The translations under genes and the position numbers were made by a program. This document shows positions 18,244 to 26,431 of a DNA stretch of 64,000 bases, piece after piece (the first letter of the stretch is position 1; every line of letters begins with the position of its first letter). The DNA lies in NCBI RefSeq assembly GCF_000225825.1, contig NZ_AGBX01000007.1, forward strand, positions 124,001-188,000, read 5' to 3'. This DNA comes from Brachybacterium squillarum M-6-3. Its GTDB lineage: Bacteria; Actinomycetota; Actinomycetes; Actinomycetales; Dermabacteraceae. The notes below the pieces were generated by a model. That model saw only the letters and a list, made by a program, of their open reading frames with translations, ran no database searches and had not been told where the DNA came from.

Positions 18244-19194
18244 TCAGTGACCGTCCGGGTGCGCATCGGCGCTCTCGTTCTCGGTGCCCTGCTCCGCCTC
18301 GACGATGAACTGCGCGGTGTGCACCTCGCCATCGATCTGGAAGTCCAGATAGAGGTAGTAGCGGCCGGCCGTAGGGGCCTCCGCCATGAAGGAGATCTCC
18401 GGGCCGGAGGTCTCCCCGGCAGCCGGGTCCTCGCCCTCGGCGTGGACGTGGAGGTACTCCATATCGCCCTCGCGCAGGGCGACGAGATGGCCGAAGGCGC
18501 CGAGGTAGGGCTCCAAGGTGGTCACCGGAGCGCCGTCCTGGGTGACGCTCAGCGTGAGGTCGCTGGATGTCCCGGCAGTCAGCTCTCCGTCCAGAGTCAC
18601 CTCGAACCCGTCGACCTCGTCCTTCGCGGAGAGGGGACGGTCGGTGACCGGCGTGAGTTCGCCGGCAACGTCAACGGTTCGCGACAGCGTCAGGGTGTCC
18701 TCGCCGTCGCCGGTGGGGGCGAAGTCGGCGTAGATCTTGTACGTACCGGCTTCCTCCCACTGCCAGGGCAGGGACCAGCTGCCGGTGGATGGGTCCAGCT
18801 CCGGGTGCACATGGCGGTACTGGGTGCCGTCGGTGCGGACCACGATCAGGTGCATCTCCTTCTCATGAGCCTCCTGATACTCCGTGACGGGGCTCCCGTC
18901 GGGCCCGGTGATCGTGTAGGCGAGCTCTCCGGCCTGCTCAGCGGACTGCGGAGCGGAGACCTTGGACAGCACGTATCCCTGCGATGACATCGATACTCCC
19001 TTCTGCGGTGCGGGCTCGGGCTGCGTATCCGCGCCTCCACCGTGGTCGGGATCGTCGTGCGATGTGTCGGCTGCTTGCGCTGACCATCGCTCGACGACCC
19101 GGTCCGGGACGACGGCGCCGGCTGCGACGAATGCGCCGCCGAAGGTCACTGCGACCGCGGCGCCGTAGGCGATCAGTCGTCCCGCGGCATTCAT
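18244..19194 (-). CDS. Membrane-anchored copper-associated protein
   Basis: 316 residues. An uncleaved or cleaved N-terminal hydrophobic segment (residues 8-30) precedes an extracytoplasmic part with two beta-rich repeats. Each repeat has His pairs of possible metal-binding type (QYRHVHPELD near residue 129 and MEYLHVHAEG near 250). A His/Asp/Gly linker sits at 45-58 and the C-terminus is acidic with His. Its ATG overlaps the copZ stop by ATGA. Similar proteins are frequent in actinobacterial copper clusters; a periplasm-side copper-binding role is inferred. Confidence 0.7.
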   Translation of the reverse strand: MNAAGRLIAYGAAVAVTFGGAFVAAGAVVPDRVVERWSAQAADTSHDDPDHGGGADTQPEPAPQKGVSMSSQGYVLSKVSAPQSAEQAGELAYTITGPDGSPVTEYQEAHEKEMHLIVVRTDGTQYRHVHPELDPSTGSWSLPWQWEEAGTYKIYADFAPTGDGEDTLTLSRTVDVAGELTPVTDRPLSAKDEVDGFEVTLDGELTAGTSSDLTLSVTQDGAPVTTLEPYLGAFGHLVALREGDMEYLHVHAEGEDPAAGETSGPEISFMAEAPTAGRYYLYLDFQIDGEVHTAQFIVEAEQGTENESADAHPDGH

Positions 19195-19406
19195 CGGGTC
19201 TTGACCGCCGAGTAGCCGGCATCCTCGACCGCGGTGAGGACCTGTGCGTCATCGAGGGGCTCCTCGGAGGTGACGACGAGGCGGCCCGTCTGGGCGCTGA
19301 CCTGAATGTCAGTCACCCCGGAGAGCTCACCGACCTCCTCGCGGACGGACATCTCGCAGTGCCCACAGGTCATTCCGGTCACCTGGTACTCGTTCGTCGT
19401 CGTCAT
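19191..19406 (-). CDS. copZ: HMA-domain copper chaperone
   Basis: 71-residue ferredoxin-like HMA domain with GMTCGHC at residues 11-17, the Cu(I) site. It would carry Cu(I) to CopA. ATG 19406 follows GAGGAG by 7 bases. First gene of the leftward copper operon; CsoR-type boxes lie at 19429-19445 and 19464-19480 directly upstream. A degraded relative lies at 28110-28238. Confidence 0.92.
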   Translation of the reverse strand: MTTTNEYQVTGMTCGHCEMSVREEVGELSGVTDIQVSAQTGRLVVTSEEPLDDAQVLTAVEDAGYSAVKTR

Positions 19407-19428
19407 GGTCGTGCTCCTCTCAATTTGT

Positions 19429-19445
19429 ATACCCCTATGGGGTAT
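19429..19445. promoter_or_regulatory. CsoR operator upstream of copZ
   Basis: ATACCCCTATGGGGTAT is a perfect dyad around TAT and matches the box upstream of copB. It lies 22 bases upstream of the copZ ATG. Confidence 0.85.
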
Positions 19446-19463
19446 CTTTCCGGGATTGAGGCT

Positions 19464-19480
19464 ATACCCCCTCCCGGTAT
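19464..19480. promoter_or_regulatory. Weaker second CsoR-like box
   Basis: ATACCCCCTCCCGGTAT keeps the outer ATACC/GGTAT halves but the centre is asymmetric. It lies 18 bases upstream of the strong box, so both could hold tetramers side by side. Confidence 0.5.
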
Positions 19481-19530
19481 CACGCAAGCTCTGTGGCTGC
19501 GAGTGCCGGGCATCGGCTCGCCGGCTCCAC

Positions 19531-19776
19531 TCACCGCACGGATTCCTCGGAGGACCTCGATTCGGACGCGGACTCACCGGTGGGTCGGATATGGCGCAAC
19601 CGCGTAGCGGCAACGAGTGCGGCGAGAGCGGCGATGACGGCGGAGACCATGCCGGCGGTGTTCAGCCCGCTGGTGAACGCCGGCTGCGCTGCTGTAGTCA
19701 GAGACGAGCCCACCGCATCCGGCAGCTGCGGGTCAGACGCGAGGATCACGCCGATGGAAGCGATGGCGACGTCCAT
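19531..19776 (-). pseudogene. C-terminal remnant of an MFS (DHA2-like) transporter
   Basis: 81 codons. The sequence ASIGVILASDPQLPDAV, then QPAFTSGLNTAGMVSAVIA and a final hydrophobic helix with a basic tail, matches the last one to two helices of DHA2 drug exporters. About 400 upstream residues are missing; the frame is cut off 13 bases after the nuoN-like gene. The start region weakly resembles the end of a P-type ATPase hinge, probably by chance. Confidence 0.5.
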
Positions 19777-19789
19777 GCCGACGCCGTCG

Positions 19790-21223
19790 TTAGAACAGCA
19801 GGGGTCCTTCCAGAGCCGCCCACAGGAAACCGGCCAGGATGCCGAGCCCCAGGCTCGCGGTGGCAGCCACCCCGGCGGTGGCTGCCGGCCAGGTGGCCGT
19901 TCCGCCCGGGCCGGGGAAGTTAGCGCCGTTATCGGTAGGACGGGCGAACGCGGGCGCGAACCAGCGCAGGTAGTAGAACAGGCTGAGCACGCTGTTGAGC
20001 ATCACGACCAGCGCCAACCAGCCGTGCCCGCCGTCCCAGGCGGCGGTGGCGGTGGTGAGCTTGCCGACGAACACGGCCAGCGGTGGGGTGCCCACCAGGC
20101 CCAGCAGCGCCACGAGCAGAGCCAGGGCCAGCCCGGGGCGGGACCGGGCCAGACCTCGGTAGTCACTCAGCTCGCGGTGGTGGGGCAGCGCTGCGGTGAC
20201 GGCGAAGGCGGCGACATTGGCAAGGGCATAGGCGGCGAGGTAGAACAAGAATGAGGGCAGTGCCAGCCCACTGCGCCCCGCCGCGGCCACCGGGACGAGC
20301 AGGAACCCGACCTGGGCCACGGTCGACCAGCCCAGCAGCCGGCGGGGATCGGTCTGCCAGTATGCGGCAAGGTTGCCCACGACCATGGAGGTCGTGGCCA
20401 GCACGCCTGCGACGACCAGCCAGGAGCCGTCGCCTTCGGAGATCGTGGCCACGAATCGGTAGACGGCTACCAGCGCTCCGATCTTGGGGACCGTGGTCAG
20501 GAACGTCGCGGCGGTGCCGCCGGTGCCCTGTGCGGCGTCGGGTATCCAGAAGTGCAGGGGCACGCCGCCGGCCTTGAACAGCAACCCGGCGAGCACGCCC
20601 AGCACGCCGACCCCCACGGCTGCGGCCGGGGCCCCGGGCAGCGCGTCCCGCAGCAGGGCGTAGTCGGTGCCCCCGGCCACGGCGTAGAGCACGGTGACCC
20701 CGAGCATGAGCAGGATTCCGGACAACGCGCCCATGAGGTAGGTCTTCATCGCCGCTTCGGCCCCGGACCGGCCGCCGGTCAGGCCGACAATCCCATACAA
20801 GGGGATGCTGACCAGCAGGAATCCGGCCACGAGCACGAGCAGGTCGGTGGTTCCGGCCAGCACCATCACCCCGGTGGTGGCGAAGAGCAGCAGCGCGTAG
20901 GTGTCGGACTCTCGCGGCGAGCCGGCGAGTTCCCCGGAGGCCACCCCGAGGACCAACAGGGTCGTCAGGGCCGCGATTATCCGGGCGGCTCCGGTGGCGA
21001 CGTCCACAGCGAAGGTGCCCGAGAACGCGCTCTGTTCGGGGCCGGCCATCGCCACGGCTGCGGCGACCGTGGCACCGAGCAGGGCGACCGCGGCCACGGC
21101 GCGGGCGATCCACTGCCGCTGACGGGGCAGGAACGAGCCGCCCAGCAGCACCACCAGACCGCCGACGAAGACGAGGATCTCCGGCAGCAGCAGGGCGGGC
21201 CGCATCTGCATCGAGGCCTCCAC
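19790..21223 (-). CDS. nuoN: Complex I-like subunit N (antiporter-like)
   Basis: 477 residues, about 13-14 membrane helices, NuoN/Mrp-antiporter family. The helix-7 Lys is kept in LLFKAGGVPLHFWIPDAAQG. At the usual helix-5 Glu position the sequence reads FLLVSIPLYGIV, so the Glu of E. coli NuoN appears replaced. Last gene of the eight-gene leftward operon, three bases after nuoM. It would be one of three proton-channel subunits of the membrane arm. GTG 21223 or ATG 21211 could be the start. Confidence 0.85.
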   Translation of the reverse strand: MEASMQMRPALLLPEILVFVGGLVVLLGGSFLPRQRQWIARAVAAVALLGATVAAAVAMAGPEQSAFSGTFAVDVATGAARIIAALTTLLVLGVASGELAGSPRESDTYALLLFATTGVMVLAGTTDLLVLVAGFLLVSIPLYGIVGLTGGRSGAEAAMKTYLMGALSGILLMLGVTVLYAVAGGTDYALLRDALPGAPAAAVGVGVLGVLAGLLFKAGGVPLHFWIPDAAQGTGGTAATFLTTVPKIGALVAVYRFVATISEGDGSWLVVAGVLATTSMVVGNLAAYWQTDPRRLLGWSTVAQVGFLLVPVAAAGRSGLALPSFLFYLAAYALANVAAFAVTAALPHHRELSDYRGLARSRPGLALALLVALLGLVGTPPLAVFVGKLTTATAAWDGGHGWLALVVMLNSVLSLFYYLRWFAPAFARPTDNGANFPGPGGTATWPAATAGVAATASLGLGILAGFLWAALEGPLLF

Positions 21224-21226
21224 CGG

Positions 21227-22723
21227 CTACCTCCCGACCAAGGAGACCAGGGCCGCGGAGGCCGGCTCGATCACCTCGAGCAGAACTCGAGGCAGCACCC
21301 CGATGAGCACGGAGAGGGCCAGCAGCGGACCGACCGACCACAGCTCCCGGACGCGCAGATCCGCGAACCCGGGCGATCGGCCCTCCGTGGGGCCGGTGAA
21401 CACTTGCTGCAGCGCCCGCAGGAACAGGGCGGCCGTGACCAGGATGCCCGGCAGGGCGATGGCGGTGACCGGGGCGACCGCGATGCTGCCGGCGAAGATT
21501 TGGAACTCGGCGATGAAGCCGGAGAACCCGGGCAGGCCCAGGGAGGCGAAGGCCCCGACCGCGAACAGCGCCGCATACCGCGGCGCGGGACCGGCCAGGC
21601 CTCCGTAGGAACCCATGTCATAGGTGCCGGCCCGATCCTGCATCACCCCCGCCAGCAGGAACAGCGCGGCGGTGATCAACCCGTGGCTGACCATCTGCAC
21701 CACCGCACCGGTGACCGCCACCGAGCGGGCCTGCTCGGCACCCTCGGCGACCAGACCCGCCGCACCCAGGGCCAGGACGATGTAGCCCATATGGTTGACG
21801 GAGGTGTAGGCGACCATCCGCTTGAGGTCCGTCTGGGCCAGCGCCACGAACGCTCCGTACAGCACCGAGACGATACCGATCGCCACGATCGCCCAGGCCC
21901 AGGACCGCCACGCCTCCGGGAGCATCGGCATGGCGATGCGCACGAACCCGTAGGTCCCCATCTTCAGCAACACCGCAGCCAGCACGGCCGAACCGGTCGC
22001 CGGGGCGTCGGTGTGGGCTGGCGGCAACCAGGTATGGAAGGGAACGGTGGGGGTCTTCACCGCGAGACCGACTACGATCGCCGCCAGCACCAGCCCCCCG
22101 GTCAGCGGGCTGTCATCGAGCGGGGTGGCCGCGACAAGCTCAGGGATGTCGAAGGTGTGCGGTGCGGCGGCCACGTAGAGCCCGATAAAGCCCAGCAGCA
22201 GGGCCAGTGATCCCAGAAACGTGTAGAGGAAGAACTTCAGGGCCGAGCGGGCAGCGTTGCCATGGCCCCATCCGGCGATCACGAAGTACATGCCCACGAT
22301 CGAGAGGTCGAAGAACACGAAGAACAGGATGAGGTCGGCTGCCACGAACACCCCCAGACTCACGCCCTGCAGGAACAGGAACAGGGCCGCCTGAATCCGG
22401 GGCCGGTCGGGCTGGCGCAGGGCGTAGACGGCACAGGCCAGGAACACGATCGTCGTCATGGCCACCAGCGGTAACGAGAGACCATCCACGCCCACGTGAT
22501 AGCTGCTGTTCACCCCCGGGATCCACGGCACCTGCTGCTCGTACGCCAGTGCGTTCTGCCCCGGGTCCTCATAACCGACCCACAGCACTCCGACGAGCAC
22601 CAGCTCGACCGCGCTCACGGCGACCCAGGCCCAGCGGGCGACCGCGGGGCCGATCGTCGGCATCGCCGCCAGGACGATGGCGCCGGCCAGGGGCAGGAAA
22701 ACGATCAGGCTCAGCATGCTCAT
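21227..22723 (-). CDS. nuoM: Complex I-like subunit M (antiporter-like)
   Basis: 498 residues, NuoM family. The channel Lys is in LAVKTPTVPFHTWLPPAHTD and a second Lys in AVLLKMGTYGFVRI. At the helix-5 acidic site FFDLSIVGMYFVIAGWGHG has Asp where NuoM has Glu. Overlaps nuoL by ATGA. Length and helices are normal for a functional channel subunit. Confidence 0.88.
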   Translation of the reverse strand: MSMLSLIVFLPLAGAIVLAAMPTIGPAVARWAWVAVSAVELVLVGVLWVGYEDPGQNALAYEQQVPWIPGVNSSYHVGVDGLSLPLVAMTTIVFLACAVYALRQPDRPRIQAALFLFLQGVSLGVFVAADLILFFVFFDLSIVGMYFVIAGWGHGNAARSALKFFLYTFLGSLALLLGFIGLYVAAAPHTFDIPELVAATPLDDSPLTGGLVLAAIVVGLAVKTPTVPFHTWLPPAHTDAPATGSAVLAAVLLKMGTYGFVRIAMPMLPEAWRSWAWAIVAIGIVSVLYGAFVALAQTDLKRMVAYTSVNHMGYIVLALGAAGLVAEGAEQARSVAVTGAVVQMVSHGLITAALFLLAGVMQDRAGTYDMGSYGGLAGPAPRYAALFAVGAFASLGLPGFSGFIAEFQIFAGSIAVAPVTAIALPGILVTAALFLRALQQVFTGPTEGRSPGFADLRVRELWSVGPLLALSVLIGVLPRVLLEVIEPASAALVSLVGR

Positions 22724-24633
22724 CCCATCACGGCATAGACGAACCAGGCCACGACGCCGATCGTGAGGACCGCGACGGCCTGGAGGAAGTACTGGTGGAT
22801 GGCTCCGGTCTGCGGGATCCGGGCCAGATGCCCGAGCCGGCGGACCCTACCGGCGAGGATCTCCACCCCACGGTCCACCCCGTCGTCATCGACCCTCGCC
22901 GCCAGCTGACCGGTCACGTCGGCGGCGTGCGCGGTGGCGTCGACCCCGCCGTCGAGAATCCGGTCGTCGGCACGGGCGGCGATCCGCGCTAGCACAGGCA
23001 CCGCCCCGGCGGCGGCCATCACGGTGCGGTCCAGGACGTGGTCATCGAACCGAGCCAGGGCGTGCGCCAGGGACAGGGACGGGCGGACGACGACGGCATG
23101 CGCGATCCTCTCCAGCCCCAGCCACTCACGGGCCCATCTCGGCTCGGGGGCGCGTAGCCGCAGCAAAAGCAGCAGCACGGCGGCCGCGATCACGGCCGAG
23201 AGAGCCAGCTCGACGGCCGAGACCTCGCCGTGCCCGCCCAGTGTCTGGGCGAGGGCCCGGCTGAGCGGGGGCAGAGCCAGCACGACGAGCCCGGCCGCGC
23301 CGGCGGCCAGCACGACCAGCGGCGCCTGCTCCAGGGCCCCCACCTGGCCGGTGCCGCCCGCACGGACTCCCGCGCCGTCCCCGCGGCGCCAGATCGCCCA
23401 CAGGGCCTTGCCGGCATAGGCGGCCGACAGGGCGGACGCCAGCAACCCGGCGGCGTAGAGCCACGGGGAGGCCTCGAGCGCAGCAGCCAGCACGGCGTCC
23501 TTGGTCGCCCACAGGGACAGCGGGGCGATCCCCGCCAGGGCCAGCGCCCCCACGCTCGCGCAGACCCCGACAACCCGCCACCGACGCCCCACTCCGCGTA
23601 GTCTCGCGAGATCTTCGGTGCCCCACGCTGTCAGCCACGCCCCGGCAGCCAGGAAGAGCAGGGCCTTGGTGGAGGCGTGCGCCACCAGATGGGCCGCGCC
23701 GCCACTGACCGCGCCGACACCGGCAGCGAGAACGACGAACCCCAGCTGGGCGACCGTGGAGGCCGCCAGGAGCTGTTTGAGCTCCCGCTGGGCCAGCGCC
23801 ACGATGCCCATCAGCACCGCGGTGAGCATCCCGAGCCAGGCGGCCACTGGCCCGGCCCACCCGGTCGCAGCCAACAACGGCTCCACGCGCAGCAGCAGGA
23901 AGCCGCCCATGGCCACCATCGCCGCTGAGTGCAGCAGCGCGCTCACCGGGCTGGGACCCTGCATCGCCCCGGAGAGCCAGAACGAGAAGGGCAGCTGTGC
24001 GGCCTTCCCCAGTGCAGCGACCATGATCCCGGCCGCGACGACGTGGCGCCACGGGTCCGTCGCGGCCGGGAGGTCGGACAGCGCCATGCCTGCTCCGCCG
24101 GCCAGGGCGGCGCCGGCGGCGACGTAGAGGCCCAGGTCGGCGGTGCGGGTGGTGAGGAAGGCGGTGAGCCCCGCCGAGACCCGGCGCGGTTCCCGCCACC
24201 AGAACCCGATCAGGGCGTAGGAGGTCGCGCCCATCACCTCCCAGGCGAACAGCAGCGCCGGGATGCTGGCGGCGGAGGCCGTGACCAAGGCTGCGGCGGA
24301 GAAGATCAGCATCAGCCCGTGGAAGCGGGCCCGGGACTCCCGGATGCTCCCGGCCGCGAAGACCAGCACCAGGAAGGCCACCGCGGCGATCATCGGTGCG
24401 GTCAGCGCCGCAAGGGCATCCACCTCCAGTGCGAAGTCGGCGCCGGCCAGGAACGGGGCCGACAGCGCCGGCCGGGCCAGGGCGACGACTGCCGCCAGTG
24501 CTGTGGTGAGTCCAGCGGTGGCCACCGCGATCGGTGTCGCAACGCGTTCCCACCGGCGGGTCAGGGCCAGCGCGGCGCCCATGCTCCCCGGGAGCAGCAC
24601 CATGGCGAGCAACGCGCCCTCGGCCCCGGTCAT
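22720..24633 (-). CDS. nuoL: Complex I-like subunit L (antiporter-like)
   Basis: 637 residues, NuoL family. The helix-5 Glu is kept (LLFAWEVMGATSYALIGFWW) and the channel Lys is in ALGKAAQLPFSFWLSGAMQG. A C-terminal extension with a long lateral-helix-like stretch and a final hydrophobic helix (about 615-636) is present. ATG 24633 overlaps nuoK by ATGA; the frame is open far upstream but antisense-like there. Channel residues look intact. Confidence 0.88.
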   Translation of the reverse strand: MTGAEGALLAMVLLPGSMGAALALTRRWERVATPIAVATAGLTTALAAVVALARPALSAPFLAGADFALEVDALAALTAPMIAAVAFLVLVFAAGSIRESRARFHGLMLIFSAAALVTASAASIPALLFAWEVMGATSYALIGFWWREPRRVSAGLTAFLTTRTADLGLYVAAGAALAGGAGMALSDLPAATDPWRHVVAAGIMVAALGKAAQLPFSFWLSGAMQGPSPVSALLHSAAMVAMGGFLLLRVEPLLAATGWAGPVAAWLGMLTAVLMGIVALAQRELKQLLAASTVAQLGFVVLAAGVGAVSGGAAHLVAHASTKALLFLAAGAWLTAWGTEDLARLRGVGRRWRVVGVCASVGALALAGIAPLSLWATKDAVLAAALEASPWLYAAGLLASALSAAYAGKALWAIWRRGDGAGVRAGGTGQVGALEQAPLVVLAAGAAGLVVLALPPLSRALAQTLGGHGEVSAVELALSAVIAAAVLLLLLRLRAPEPRWAREWLGLERIAHAVVVRPSLSLAHALARFDDHVLDRTVMAAAGAVPVLARIAARADDRILDGGVDATAHAADVTGQLAARVDDDGVDRGVEILAGRVRRLGHLARIPQTGAIHQYFLQAVAVLTIGVVAWFVYAVMG

Positions 24634-24932
24634 CGGGACAGCTCCTCGGCCATGTCCGTCATGTCGGTCTGGCGCCGGCGGTGCAGCAGCGTGGCCACGG
24701 CGAAGCCCATGGCCATCTCCACGGTCATCGCCGCCAGCACCACCAGCAGCAGCACCTGCCCGGAGGGGTCCGGGGCCAGGAACCACCAGAATCCGGCGGC
24801 GGCCAGCAGAACCCCGTTGATCATCAGCTCCAGGCCCATCATCACCATCACCACCACCTGCTGGGACAGCGCTCCGTAGAGGCCTACCGCGAACAGCGCG
24901 GCGGCCACCACCAGCACGGCTTCCAGGGTCAT
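24630..24932 (-). CDS. nuoK: Complex I-like subunit K
   Basis: 100 residues, three helices, NuoK/MrpC type. Membrane Glu residues are kept in MMGLELMINGVLLAA and in a later VLAAMTVEMAMGFAV, the two positions used in the proton path. ATG 24932 overlaps nuoJ by ATGA and its own stop overlaps nuoL. Confidence 0.88.
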   Translation of the reverse strand: MTLEAVLVVAAALFAVGLYGALSQQVVVMVMMGLELMINGVLLAAAGFWWFLAPDPSGQVLLLVVLAAMTVEMAMGFAVATLLHRRRQTDMTDMAEELSR

Positions 24933-25492
24933 CGGCCCACACCCCCCGGCTGGGGATCGTCGGCCGGGCGGCGGCGTAGGTCGTCACCGAATCGGTCGTA
25001 GCGGGTGCGATGAGCGGCCAGCACCACCCCGGACACGATGGTTGCCACCAGGACCGCGCCCACCACGACCATGACCAGCATCTTCTCGCCCATGATCTCC
25101 AAGCCGATCGCGTGCGTGAGGTCCTCGGGCGGGGCGCCGCGTCGCTCCGGCCAGGGGATGAGCAGGGCGCCGGCAGCCAGCATCCCGAAAACGCCGGACG
25201 AGGCGCCGATCGCCGTCTTCTTCCCGTGGGTCATGTCCATCGGCATCAGCGCCGGGTTCATGCCCATGAACATCACCATGTAGACGGCCATCACCGCCAT
25301 CTCCATCACCATCATCAAGATCGTGATGACCCCGAGATAGCTCTGCTGTAAGAGGAGGATCTGCACTCCCACGGCGATGAACGACAGCGCTAGGGCGTAG
25401 GTGGCCCGGGCCATGGAGTCCACCACGAACACGGCTACGCCCGCGGCCACGGCCACCACGGCGAGTACCCAGAACACGATTGTGACCAGCAC
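24929..25492 (-). CDS. nuoJ: Complex I-like subunit J
   Basis: 187 residues, five helices, NuoJ family, with the conserved helix-3 region YLGVITILMMVMEMAVMAVY. That helix is unusually Met-rich (MMVMEMAVMAVYMVMFMGMN), and Met is a Cu(I) ligand, which may or may not matter in this setting. GTG 25492 lies 3 bases after the nuoH stop. Confidence 0.82.
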   Translation of the reverse strand: MLVTIVFWVLAVVAVAAGVAVFVVDSMARATYALALSFIAVGVQILLLQQSYLGVITILMMVMEMAVMAVYMVMFMGMNPALMPMDMTHGKKTAIGASSGVFGMLAAGALLIPWPERRGAPPEDLTHAIGLEIMGEKMLVMVVVGAVLVATIVSGVVLAAHRTRYDRFGDDLRRRPADDPQPGGVGR

Positions 25493-25495
25493 GGT

Positions 25496-26431
25496 TCAGC
25501 CCTTCCCGACGACGATGAGAGACACGACCAGGTCCTGGAGCACGGCCGCTGGAAGCAGGATCATCCACCCGATCTCCATGAACCGGTCCGGTCGGAGCAT
25601 CGGCAGCTTCCGCCGCAGCCACACCAGCACGGTCAGCACCGCCACGGTCTTCACCAGCGACCATGCCCAGCCCGGCAGCACGGGCCCGGCGCCCCCGCCC
25701 AGGAACAGCGGTACCGCGAAGGCCGCCCCGGCAGCCAACAACGCATAGCGCCCGGCCAGGAAAACGAGGCGGTCCACCCCGGAGAGTTCGCTCAGCACAC
25801 CACCGGCAATGTCCGCGGAAAGGGCCGGGGCGAACGGGCCCCACACCGAGAACCCGGTGACACCGATCAGATAGACCAGGAACGCCACCGGCATCCACAC
25901 CACGAACCACAGGCCCTCCTGCGCGGCAGCCACCTCTCCGACGCGAAGACTGCCAGCCGCGATCGCCGGGGCCACCAGTGCAAACATCAAGGGGAGCTCG
26001 TAAGCCAGCCCATGGGCAAGGAACCGGTAGCCACCCACCAGGCTGTGCGTCGAATTTGCGCCCCACCCGGCCAACCACACCAGGGCCCAGACCATGACGT
26101 CCACGGCGTTGAACCACACCACCCCCACGTCCAGGTCCGCCAGCGTCCAGCGCCCCAACGGAATCACCGCGACCATTGCGAACGCCCCGACCAGCAGACC
26201 TGCGCCACCGATCCGCCACAGCAGCGTGTCCGCGGCCACGGTGGTCCGGCGCCGCTGCCGCAGCAGCCGTGCGGTGCGGGCCACGGGCGCCACCCAGCCA
26301 CCGGAGGCGCCGTGGGCGCGAGCGGACAATGCCGCCTCCAGAGCAACAGCGAAGAACGCGAGGCCACCCAGAATGATGGCTGCCAGTACGGCCCATCCGG
26401 CAGAAACGGTCGTCACCAGGGACTCAGACAT
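25496..26431 (-). CDS. nuoH: Complex I-like subunit H
   Basis: 311 residues, eight helices, NuoH family. The conserved stretch GWGANSTHSLVGGYRFLAHG and then LAYELPLMFALVAP corresponds to the quinone-site loop and following helix of NuoH. In normal complex I this subunit binds NuoB and NuoD; here the only candidate partner is the fused B/D-like protein encoded upstream. ATG 26431 overlaps that gene's stop by 8 bases; 11 further upstream codons are open. Confidence 0.85.
   Translation of the reverse strand: MSESLVTTVSAGWAVLAAIILGGLAFFAVALEAALSARAHGASGGWVAPVARTARLLRQRRRTTVAADTLLWRIGGAGLLVGAFAMVAVIPLGRWTLADLDVGVVWFNAVDVMVWALVWLAGWGANSTHSLVGGYRFLAHGLAYELPLMFALVAPAIAAGSLRVGEVAAAQEGLWFVVWMPVAFLVYLIGVTGFSVWGPFAPALSADIAGGVLSELSGVDRLVFLAGRYALLAAGAAFAVPLFLGGGAGPVLPGWAWSLVKTVAVLTVLVWLRRKLPMLRPDRFMEIGWMILLPAAVLQDLVVSLIVVGKG

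Noticed and set aside
19740-19800. Possible P-type ATPase hinge fused to an MFS tail
   Set aside because: The likeness (GMDVAIASIGVILASD) is short; DHA2 transporters have a similar stretch in the same place, so a single MFS remnant is simpler.
19790-25492. Mrp Na+/H+ antiporter operon
   Set aside because: NuoA, NuoH and NuoJ types are present and MrpE, F and G types are absent, so it is complex I-like and not Mrp.
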